Assembly: GCF_015714725.1 (NCBI RefSeq)
Contig: NZ_WBKM01000055.1
Coordinates: 1-64,000 of the forward strand
Reading direction: 5' to 3'
DNA from: Nostoc sp. WHI
Lineage (GTDB): Bacteria; Cyanobacteriota; Cyanobacteriia; Cyanobacteriales; Nostocaceae
Length of the DNA stretch: 64,000 nt
Part shown: positions 22,001-27,400 of the stretch, one piece after another
How positions within the stretch are numbered: the first letter of the stretch is position 1
Layout: each line of letters begins with the position of its first letter
Notes under the pieces: generated by a model
Told to the model about the DNA's origin: nothing
The model's database searches: none
What the model saw: only the letters and a program-made list of their open reading frames with translations
Program-made: the position numbers and the translations under genes

Positions 22001-24424
22001 GACTCAATCATGCCAGGTACGCCGTTAATTGAGCGATTACGTAATGATGGCATTACTCATGTCACCCTACCACCATCAGCCTTAGCAGTCGTACCAACTC
22101 AGGAACTTCCAGCACTGCAAGCGATTATTGTTGCTGGTGAAGCTTGTTCGCCTGAACTCGTCAAACTTTGGTCAGTGGGGAGAAACTTCTTCAACGCTTA
22201 TGGACCGACAGAAGCCTCCGTCTGCGCCACAATTGCCAAATGCAATCCTGAAGATGAAAAAGTTACTATTGGTCGTCCCATTGCCAACACACAAATCTAC
22301 ATTTTAGATTCGCATTTACAACTAGTACCCGTTGGTGTACCAGGAGAAATACACATTGGTGGTGTGGGATTGGCACGAGGTTATATCAACCGTGTGGAAT
22401 TAACACAAGAGAAATTTATCTCTAATCCCTTTAGCGATGAACCGCATTCCCGACTGTACAAAACTGGTGACTTAGCTCGTTATTTGCCAGATGGCAATAT
22501 CGAATACTTGGGACGCATTGATAACCAAGTCAAGATTCGTGGTTTCCGTATTGAGTTAGGGGAAATTGAAGATGTTTTGACTCAACACCCCTTAATACAG
22601 GAAGGTGTCGTTGTTGCCAAAATTGATCGCACTGGTGATAAACAGCTAGTAGCTTACTTAGTACCTGCGCTGAAAAACAAAGTCTTACCCCAACAGTTAG
22701 CTCAATGGCAGAGTGAGTACGTCAGTGACTGGCAAATGCTCTATGAACAAGCTTACGGACAACCGCAAACAACCGCCGATGACCTGACTTTTAATATCAG
22801 TGGTTGGAACAGTTCGTACACCAAACAAGCCATCCCAGATTGGGAAATGCGCGAGTGGGTTGAGAATACAGTCAGCCGCATCCTGTCTCTGTCACCGCAG
22901 CGAGTATTAGAAATTGGTTGTGGTACGGGGTTACTCCTATCTCGCGTAGCTCCCAAAAGTAAGGAGTATTGGGGGATTGATTATTCCAGTGCCGCCCTAC
23001 AACACGTTGATCAGATGTATAAAACATTATCAGGTTTAGATAATGTGCATTTGCTACAACGAACGGCAGATAACTTTGACGGTATCCCCCAAGGAGAGTT
23101 TGATACTATAGTGATCAACTCTGTCGTCCAGTACTTCCCCAGTGTGGACTATCTGTTGCAGGTAATCGAAGGCGCGATCGCCACGATCGCTCAACAAGGT
23201 AAAATCTTCATGGGTGATGTGCGCTCTTTGCCTCTGTTGGAAGCATTCCATGCCGCCGTGCAGTTGTCCCAAGCCTCAGAAGACAAAACAACTGAGCAAT
23301 GGCAACAGCAGGTAAATTCTAGTGTGGCTGCTGAAGAAGAATTACTGATTGATCCTGGTTTCTTTATCGCCCTCCAAACACGTTTTCCCCAAATTACTTG
23401 GGTAGAAATTCAGCCCAAGCGCGGTAACGCCCAAAACGAGTTAACGCAATTCCGCTATGATGTTACCCTGCATATAAATACTGATGTCCAAACACCTGTA
23501 CTGAGCGATCGCGTAGCGTCTCCTTTAGGAGAAGCCGAAGTGACGGTAGTTCCTTGGTTAAACTGGCAACTAGACGGGCTGTCATTAAAACAAATTGAAA
23601 ATCAACTACTCACCCGACAGCCAGAAATTTTGGGAATTAGGGGTGTACCTAATAAACGGGTGCAGCCAGCACTACAGATTTGGCAATGGTGGGAAAATCC
23701 CCCAGCCGTCGAAACCGTGGGGCAACTACAGCAACTACTAGCACAACACTCCCCAGTTGGCATTAACCCCGAACAGTTTTACCAGTTGGGGCAGGAACTC
23801 GGCTACACAGTCCAACTCAGTTGGTGGGAAAGTAGTCAAGATGGTTCTTATGATGTGGTTTTCTGCCGCAATCAAGCATACAAAGCCGCCTTCTGGGATA
23901 GTTCGTCCATTACTGCTAAACCCTGGACTGAGTACACCAATAATCCCCTATATAGTAAGTTAGTTCAGAAATTAGTCCCGCAAGTGCGCTCTTTGATCCA
24001 ACAGAAGCTACCTAACTATATGGTTCCCCAAGCTTTTGTTCTCCTTAAAGCCATGCCCTTGACACCCAATGGCAAAGTTGATCGTCGCGCCCTACCTGCA
24101 CCGGATACGGCTACGAGAAATCTTGCTACTGGCTTTGTTTCACCCCGCACACCTCTGGAAGCTCAACTGGTGCAAATTTGGAGCGAAGTTTTAGGAACTG
24201 AACGCATTGGTGTTAAAGATAATTTCTTTGAACTAGGCGGACATTCCCTGTTAGCTACTCAAGTGGTGTCACGAATTAACTCAGCTTTGGGATTTGGTCT
24301 ATCTGTGCAAAAGATGTTTGAGTTTCCCACAGTAGCCGGACTTGCATCTTACATGGAAGTAATGGATTGGGCAGCAGAAGGTTTAGCGGTTACAGAAGTC
24401 AGTGGCCAAATAGTGGAGTTTTGA
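7073..24424 (+). CDS. NRPS modules 2-6: (C-A-PCP)x4, C-A-NMT-PCP
   Basis: I place the start at the ATG at 7073 (MKSDIKNTNRQNIEEIYPLS), which overlaps the previous stop as ATGA, and not at the earlier in-frame ATG at 7004 inside the upstream gene. The product is about 5783 residues. Condensation His-His pairs fall at 150, 1214, 2295, 3364 and 4424; carrier serines at 1022, 2101, 3172, 4234 and 5725. Adenylation codes read by eye are DFWNIGMVHK (Thr), DTENIGTVEK (not assigned), DVENAGVVTK (the Ahp-position code of cyanopeptolin synthetases as I remember it), DAFFLGVTFK (Ile/Val) and DASTIAAVCK (Tyr). The last adenylation domain is interrupted between its A8 and A10 motifs by an N-methyltransferase (about 5200-5640, SAM motif VLEIGCGTG at 5278-5286), so it should give N-methyl-Tyr. 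The fourth condensation site is HHIISDD, not HHxxxDG. Three short in-frame insertions resemble dispersed repeats. Confidence 0.92.
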   Translation: MKSDIKNTNRQNIEEIYPLSPMQQGMLFHSLYDPESGVYFAQVSCTLTGNLDVQTFEQAWEKIVAKHSIFRTAFVWESLSQPVQVVYRQVQVTVETYNWQELSVQEQQQQLEIFLECDRQKGLQLSQAPLMRLHLIQLNRNTYQFVWSSHHLLLDGWSLPLVFQDLLNFYQAISQGETFRYQPTVTYRNYIAWLQKQDQKQAEKFWKQKLQGFTAPTHLTVEKPLSDKYGISYGEQKIQFTASLTTALQSFVRQNRLTLNNLVQATWALLLSRYSQETDVVFGMTVSGREPSIVGIESMVGLFINTMPIRVQVAADTQVLALLKDLQVQQVESEQYSYSSLAEIQGWSEIPRGTPLFDSIVVFENFHVDAARKSHNDSFTIENIHLSQHTNYPLTVVAYPGQQLQIRMSYNTSQFDDAAIARMLGHFQTLIEGIIANPQQRVSQLPMLTAGEQQQLLVEWNNTQAEYPQNQCIHQLFEEQVQRTPDTVAVTFGNQQLTYQQLNTQANQLAHYLKSLGVGVDVLVGICVERSLEMIVGILGILKAGGAYVPLDPEYPQERLSFMLEDAQLPVLLTQQHLVESVSQHQARVICIDTDWEKIAQECKTNLENTVTPNNLAYVIYTSGSTGKPKGVLVNHANVVRLFAATDFWYHFNSQDVWTLFHSYAFDFSVWEIWGALFYGGRLVVVPYLVTRSPESFYELLCQEKVTVLNQTPSAFRQLIQAEQSIGTANDSSLRLVIFGGEALELQSLQPWFDRHGDSSPQLVNMYGITETTVHVTYRPLSKADLHDTASVIGCLIPDLQVYLLDQNLQPVPIGVRGEMYVGGAGVTRGYLNRPELTQQRFISNPFAEVGGSRLYRTGDLARYLPNGELEYLGRIDNQVKIRGFRIELGEIEGLLAQHPAVWENAVVVREDERGDKRLVAYIVPKPEQSTTVQELRQFLGNQLPSYMIPNAFMLLESLPLTSNGKIDRRALPKPDLDSTQLEKFVAPRSPIEEMLAQIWAQVLKIEQVGIHDNFFELGGHSLLATQLVSRIRNLFKVELPLRELFTNATVAQLGRSLQQLQQQDIALTSVPILKRTENAELPLSFAQQRLWFLDQLEPNSPFYNTHIALRLVGTLKVAALEQSLQEIIHRHEALRTNFITVDGQATQIIQTQTNWKICVVDLQHLPASEKEIATQQLAQQQIIQPFDLATQALVRATLVVLSETEQVLLVCMHHIVSDGWSMGVFVQELTALYDAYSQGQSSTLAPLSIQYADFAIWQRQWLQGEVLQSQLSYWLQQLANAPALLSLPTDRPRPPVQTFVGARQQFPLSLELTLRLTQLSQQQGVTLFMTLLAAYDTLLYRYTGVADILVGTPIANRNHSETEGLIGFFVNTLVMRTDLSENPSFSSLLTRVREMALGAYAHQDLPFEMLVEALQPERNLSHTPLFQVMFALENSPISQLELTGLTVNQLKVKSPTAKFDLTLSMENTATGLVGVWEYNTDLFDTGTIERMALHLATLLEGIVANPQQCISQLPLLTKTEQQQLLIEWNDTQVDYPQDKCIHQLFEEQVQRTPHAVAVVRENQQLTYYELNCRANQLAHYLKSLGVGADVLVGLCVERSPLMIVGLLGILKAGGAYVPLDPEYPQDRLSLMVEDAQLSVLLTQQHLVEKLPEHQAQLVCLDTNWQSISQSSDTNLVNSTSRENLAYVIYTSGSTGKPKGVMIRHQSLVNFTLMAIVEYKLSNCDSEAPPQSTDRILQFSSISFDTAAEEIYPCLSCGAMLVLRTDKMLNSVEMFVQKCRDWNLTVLNLPTAYWHQLAFELASTNLLLPDAIRLLIIGGEQALEQRLRMWQCHIGNYPQLINTYGPTEATVEATQCKLLDSATTEIDKQKIAIGRPIHNTQIYILDQYLQPVPIGVAGELHIGGAGLARGYLNRPELTQEKFIPNPFEKAEGSRLYKTGDLARYLPDGNIEYLGRIDNQVKIRGFRIELGEIETVLSQYPHVQACCVIAREDIPGEKRLVAYIVPRKEVTPITSELRQFLANKVPGYMVPQAFVMLEFLPLTPNDKVDRHALPAPDLQSDADKYIAPHTPTEEMLVQIWAQVLKVEQVGIHDNFFELGGHSLLATQLVSRIRKIFQVELPLRELFATATVGELAKSIEQLQKQELKLVAPLILPRAENVEIPLSFAQQRLWFLDQFDPNSALYNIPFALRVVGTLHQVALQQSLQQIIQRHEALCTNFIAIDGEARQIIREQEDISWTVSIVDLQHLPGNEQEIAVQELTQQQALQPFDLANQALVRVTLLVLSETEHILLMCMHHIVSDGWSIGVFVQELTALYNAYAQGQPTTLARLPIQYADFAIWQRQWLQGDVLQSQLDYWQKQLKDAPTLLPLPTDRPRGAVQTFAGAHQEFALSVELTQKLTKLSQQKGCTLFMTLLAAFDTLLYRYTGVADILVGTPIANRDRSEIEGLIGFFVNTLVLRTDLSGNPSFNELLGRVREMAMDAYAYQDLPFEMLVEALQPERDLSHAPLFQVDFLLQNDPLSTVELTGLTVSSLPIETAMAKFDLTLAMQNTPTGLVGVWEYNTDLFDHSTIERMRSHFVTLLEAVVANPQERIDQLPLLTAVEQQQILFEWNDTQGDYPEDKCLHQLFEQQAELTPDAVAVVFDNEQLTYQELNTQANQLAHYLQSLGVEQEVLVGIYLERSLSIIVTLLAVLKAGGGYVPLDPDYPQQRLADISQDSQVAILITQQKLLDSLPVQGVKVIVLDAESETLNSQSQENLVSGAKPENLACLLYTSGSTGKPKGVTLTHAALVNHSSAISEVFGLTSSDRVLQFASLGFDVAVEEIFPTWYKGGTVVVRPVQMFSDFANLAKFIEQQKLTVLNITPAYWHEWTVAVAQSYATVPQCLRLVAVGGDAVLPETVTMWRELVRDRITCLNVYGPTEASVTAVVHDLLHPESGKTNTVLIGRPIANTQIYILDRNLQPVPVGIRGELHIGGVRLARGYFNRPELTQEKFLPNQFKDPKCDRIYKTGDLARYLPNGNIECFGRIDNQVKIRGFRIELGEIEAVLNQHPDVQTSCVILREDTPGDKRLVAYIVPYAQEIPAISELRQFISNRLPLYMVPSTFVALESLPLTAHRKVDRRALPALNLQSEQIDNYVAPRTPTEETLAEIWAQVLKLEQVGIHDNFFELGGHSLLATQLVSRIRNIFKIELPLRSIFAAATVAALADLIGQLQPQNLELTSPSILPRAKDAELSLSFAQQRLWFLEQLQPNSALYNIPEALRLVGTLNQAALEQSLQEIIQRHEALRTNFIAVDGQARQIIQTHTDWQVSVVDLQHLPVNQQEITVQQLAQEQALQPFDLATQPLIRATLLVLNEAEHILLVCMHHIISDDWSMGVFVQELTALYNAYAQGQPTTLPLLPIQYADFALWQRQWLQGDVLQSQLDYWQEQLKDAPALLALPTDRLRGAVQTFAGAHQKFELSPQLTERLTQLSHQQGATLFMTLLAAYDTLLYRYTGVADILVGTPIANRNRSEIEGLIGFFVNTLVMRTDLSANPSFCDLLGRVREVALGAYAHQDLPFEMLVEALQPERNLSHTPLFQMAFMLQNAPMSEVEMTGLTITHLSTESVNAKFDLTLAMGSTDEGLVGVWEYNTDLFDASTIARMAGHFVTLLEAIVANPQERISQLPLLTTVEQQQLLIDWNDTQVDYPADKCIHQLFEEQVERTPDAVAVVYENEQLTYHELNCRANQLARYLKSLGVGADELVGICLERTPLMMVGLVGILKAGGAYVPLNHEDPKERLEFMLADTQVKVLLTQDKLVESLPQHQARVVCLDTDWQIIYQENQDNLNSTVSAENLAYVIYTSGSTGRPKGVVVTHQAVNRLVLNTNYIQLTPDDCIAQAANIAFDAATFEIWGALLHGARLVIITKSVLLSPQEFAVNLRSHKVSVLFLTTALVNQLANLLPQAFASIRYLLFGGEAVDPRWVQEVLDKGAPQHLLHVYGPTENTTFSTWYLIEELVDTATTIPIGQAISNTKTYILDQNLQPVPVGVPGELYLGGVGLARGYLNRPELTNEKFIPNPFAKAGESRLYKTGDLARYLPDSNIEYLGRIDNQVKIRGFRIELGEIETVLNQHEDIQTSCVITREDILGQKQLVAYVVPQKQVTPTSDELRQFLKAKLPDYMVPNAFVILEALPLTPNGKVDRRALPAPDLDTEIADKFVAPRNSIEEKIALIWSQVLRLERVGIDDNFFEVGGHSLLATQVISRLQEAFGTSLLLRYLFESPTIAQLSEVISSQLETGSNLTVTPIVPVSRNADIPLSWAQERLWFVNQLEGESGAYTIDLALRLVGQLNVKALEQAFAAIVQRHEPLRTRFGIKDNKPVQVIDPYTTFTLPVVDLQNLPDPIKRVEQLVAEEACKPFDLANGSVLRVKLWQVAQDEYVLAFAIHHIAADGWSLGVLISELSAYYRAIATGNPITLPELPIQYADFAVWQRQWLINEVLERQLSYWKQQLTGAPPLLELPTDRLRPAIQTFRGGTERLQLDANLTQQLKKLSQESGSTLFMTLLAGFVALMSRYSGQTDLVVGSPIANRNRTEIEGLIGFFVNTLALRFDLSQEPTFEALLAQVRRVTQEAYDHQDLPFEMLVEELQVERNLDRNPLVQVVFALQNAPFAPLELPGLTVEGMASGLDSVRLDLEVYLWDAPEGLGGFCSYNRDLFDAATIARMMQHFQILLKAMSDDKPLSVYAANPQQPVALLPLLSEPERHQLLVEWNSTQVGYPQDKCIHQLFEEQVARTPDAVAVVFENQQLTYHQLNCRANQLAHYLRSLGVEADVLVGLCVERTPLMVIGLLAILKAGGAYVPLDPEYPSDRLSFMLEDTQVRVLLTQERLLDKLPQHQAKLVFLNEVCSQIDSNNQDNLTIEVTASHLANVIYTSGSTGKPKGVMVEHRGLYNLALTQIQAFGVQSNNRVLQFASFSFDACISEILMSLGSGATLYLATKDSIMPGTPLIERLRNDGITHVTLPPSALAVVPTQELPALQAIIVAGEACSPELVKLWSVGRNFFNAYGPTEASVCATIAKCNPEDEKVTIGRPIANTQIYILDSHLQLVPVGVPGEIHIGGVGLARGYINRVELTQEKFISNPFSDEPHSRLYKTGDLARYLPDGNIEYLGRIDNQVKIRGFRIELGEIEDVLTQHPLIQEGVVVAKIDRTGDKQLVAYLVPALKNKVLPQQLAQWQSEYVSDWQMLYEQAYGQPQTTADDLTFNISGWNSSYTKQAIPDWEMREWVENTVSRILSLSPQRVLEIGCGTGLLLSRVAPKSKEYWGIDYSSAALQHVDQMYKTLSGLDNVHLLQRTADNFDGIPQGEFDTIVINSVVQYFPSVDYLLQVIEGAIATIAQQGKIFMGDVRSLPLLEAFHAAVQLSQASEDKTTEQWQQQVNSSVAAEEELLIDPGFFIALQTRFPQITWVEIQPKRGNAQNELTQFRYDVTLHINTDVQTPVLSDRVASPLGEAEVTVVPWLNWQLDGLSLKQIENQLLTRQPEILGIRGVPNKRVQPALQIWQWWENPPAVETVGQLQQLLAQHSPVGINPEQFYQLGQELGYTVQLSWWESSQDGSYDVVFCRNQAYKAAFWDSSSITAKPWTEYTNNPLYSKLVQKLVPQVRSLIQQKLPNYMVPQAFVLLKAMPLTPNGKVDRRALPAPDTATRNLATGFVSPRTPLEAQLVQIWSEVLGTERIGVKDNFFELGGHSLLATQVVSRINSALGFGLSVQKMFEFPTVAGLASYMEVMDWAAEGLAVTEVSGQIVEF
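12243..12277 (+). repeat. In-frame repeat-like insertion in adenylation domain 3
   Basis: About 35 bases, starting GCGATAGCGAAGCGCC and ending near GATCGC, encode NCDSEAPPQST just before the DRILQF strand. The other adenylation domains of this protein lack these extra residues. The base pattern resembles the GCGATnnCGAAGCGCC-type dispersed repeats common in Nostoc genomes. The insertion keeps the reading frame. Confidence 0.45.
21206..21243 (+). repeat. In-frame repeat-like insertion at end of condensation domain 5
   Basis: The segment begins GCGATGTCTGACGACAAGCC and ends GTCTACGCCGC. It adds about 12 residues (MSDDKPLSVYA) before the conserved ANPQQ linker, where the sister modules read directly into VANPQQ. 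The sequence resembles the GCGATGTCT(g/a)CGACGGGC-type dispersed repeats of Nostocales. The frame is kept. Confidence 0.5.
23504..23535 (+). repeat. In-frame copy of the GCGTAGCGTCTC palindromic repeat
   Basis: A HIP1 octamer runs into GCGTAGCGTCTCC TTTAGGAGA, a small hairpin (TCTCC/GGAGA). It encodes DRVASPLGEAE in the linker after the N-methyltransferase. The same GCG(T/C)AGCGTCTC core occurs in non-coding sequence at about 1698, 29683, 47043 and, inverted, 61172. Confidence 0.55.
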
Positions 24425-24427
24425 GTA

Positions 24428-27400
24428 ATGACTAATAGCACCTTTGAATTGCTTTGTCAACTAAGAAGTTTGAGTATTAACCTAGAGACAGATGGCGATC
24501 GCTTACGTTGTCATGCCCCTGATGGGGTGTTAACTCCAACCCTGCGCCAAGAAATAGCTGGGCGTAAAACTGAAATTATTTCCTTATTGCAAGAAGCCAA
24601 ACAAGCTAAAGTCTCCGAGCAACTTGTCATTCAAGCCGTGCCACGGGATTGTGAGTTACCGCTATCCTTTGCCCAACAGCGACTCTGGTTTATCCAGCAG
24701 CTTTCACCAGACAATGATTCTTACAATATGTTGGAGGCACTGCGGCTACACGGTGCGCTCAATATAGCAGCACTAGAACAAAGCCTCAGTGAACTTGTCC
24801 GCCGCCATGAGATTTTAAGAACCACTTTTCCCACAGTAGAGGGGAAACCTATCCAGCGAATTGCCCCGGACACAGCCTTAACTTTACGCATCCATGATTT
24901 GCAAGAGTTGTCCACCGAAGAGCAAACTGCCCAAATTCGTCAAATAGCGGAGTCTCTTGCGTCTACGCTCTTCGATTTGGCTGTTGGGCCTTTAGTACAA
25001 TTCACCCTACTCCAACTAAGTCCCAAAGAGTATGTACTGCTGTTGAAGATGCACCACATTATCTATGATGGTTGGTCTTTAAACATCTTCTTTGGTGAGT
25101 TATCTCAACTATACGCAGCCTTTATCCAAGGATTGCCCAACCCACTGCCCGAATTATCCATCCAGTATGCTGACTTTGCCTTTTGGCAGCGCCAGTGGTT
25201 AACCGGCGAAGTTCTAGAACGCCAACTTAATTACTGGCAAAAACAGTTAGCGGGTGTTCCTCCCGTACTAGAACTACCCACCGATAAACCGCGTCTCCCA
25301 ATCCAGACTTTTCAGGGTGCAGCTAAGTCTTTTGTGCTAGATCGAGAACTCACGCAACGCCTCCAGCAATTAAGCCAGGAGTCAGACGCAACGTTGTTTA
25401 TGACCTTACTGGCAGCGTTTTTGGTGTTAATTTCTCGTTATAGTGGTCAACCAGATATTATTGTTGGTTCGCCTATCGCCAACCGTACAAGCCCTCAAAT
25501 AGAGCAGTTAATGGGATTTTTTGCTAACACCCTAGCATTAAGGGGCAATCTTTCTAACAATCCCAGCTTTGCTGAATTTTTGGCACAAGTGCGGCAAACA
25601 ACCTTGTCAGCCTATGCTCACCAAGACCTACCTTTTGAAATGTTGGTAGAAAAGCTACAGCCTGAGCGGGATTTGAGCCGTAATCCTTTGGTACAGGTGA
25701 TGTTTTCTCTGCAAAATGCGCCGCAGTCTTCTAAGAATTTGTCAGGATTAAATATTCAGAATATGCCCTTACCAATTGATATTAGGGCTAGGTTTGACTT
25801 GGAAGTAAACTACTGGGAAGTTCCTGGAGGTTTAGAGGGCGTTTGGTGTTACAACACTGATTTATTTGAGGCGAATACAATTACTCGTCTAGCCCAACAT
25901 TTTCAAACTTTACTCCAAGCAATTGTAACCAATCCACAAGCGCGAATTTCTGAATTACCCTTGTTGAGTCCAGCACAGCGTCATCAATTGTTGGTGGAGT
26001 GGAACGATACTCTAGTAGAGTATCCCTATGATAAATGTATCCATCAGTTGTTTGAGGAGCAGGTAGAGCGTAACCCTGATGCAGTGGCGGTGGTGTTTAA
26101 AGATGAACAACTCACCTACCATGAATTAAATTGTCGTGCGAACCAATTGGCACACTACTTGCGGTCTTTGGGTGTGGGAGCCGATGTACTGGTTGGGTTG
26201 TGTGTCGGGCGTTCTTTAGAAATGCTAGTGGCGCTACTGGGTATTCTCAAAGCAGGTGGGACTTATGTGCCGCTTGACCCTGAGTATCCCCAAGAGCGTT
26301 TACAATTTATGCTCGAAGATGCTCAACTTGGCGTGCTGCTGACCCAAAAGCAACTCTTTGATAAACTAAATGGGTATCAAGGGCAGCTTGTCTGTTTAGA
26401 TGAAATCTGGTCACAAATTGACGAAAACAACCAATATAATCTGACTGGAGTCGTGAGTGCTACTCATTTAGCTAATGTGATTTACACGAGCGGTTCCACA
26501 GGTAAACCTAAAGGAGTAATGGTTAAGCACACCGGATTGGTGAACTTAGCTCAAGCTCAGATTCAAACTTTTGGTTTGCATTCAGATAGTCGCATTCTCC
26601 AGTTTGCCTTCCTGAGTTTTGACGCTTCTATCTCGGAAATCATCATGGCTTTAGGGTCAGGTGCAACCCTTTACTTAGGTACAAAAGACTCCTTAGCACC
26701 TGGTACACCTTTAATTGAGCGATTACGTAACTATGGCATCACTCATGTCACTCTACCACCATCAGTATTGGCAGTCCTGCCTGCTGAGGAATTGCCTGCG
26801 TTGCAAACAATCATTGTCGCCGGAGAAGCTTGTTCTGTTGAACTGATAAAACAATGGTCTGTTGGGAGAAACTTCTTTAACGCTTATGGGCCAACGGAAA
26901 CTACCGTCTGTGCTGCGATCGCCAAATGCACTAAAGATGATGAGAAAATATCTATCGGTCGCCCTATAGCCAACACACAAATCTACATCTTAGACTCATA
27001 CTTACAACCAGTGCCGATTGGTGTACCAGGAGAACTGCACATTGCTGGAGTAGGATTAGCACGCGGCTATCTTAACCGCCCTGAGTTGACTAATGAGAAA
27101 TTTGTCCCTAATCCTTTCCTAAGAAGCAGAGGGGCAGAGGTCTATGGCAGGAACCCCGTACACGGGACAGGTGGGCAGAGGGATAGAAGGGAAACAAAAG
27201 ACCAATCCTCTAATTCCGAGCGGCTTTACAAAACAGGGGATTTAGCTCGTTATCTACCTGATGGCAACATTGAATACTTAGGGCGTATTGATAATCAAGT
27301 CAAAATTCGTGGCTTCCGCATTGAGTTGGGAGAAATTGAAACTGTACTGAGCCAACATAGCGAGGTGCAAGCATCTTGCGTCATTGTCCGCGAAGATACC

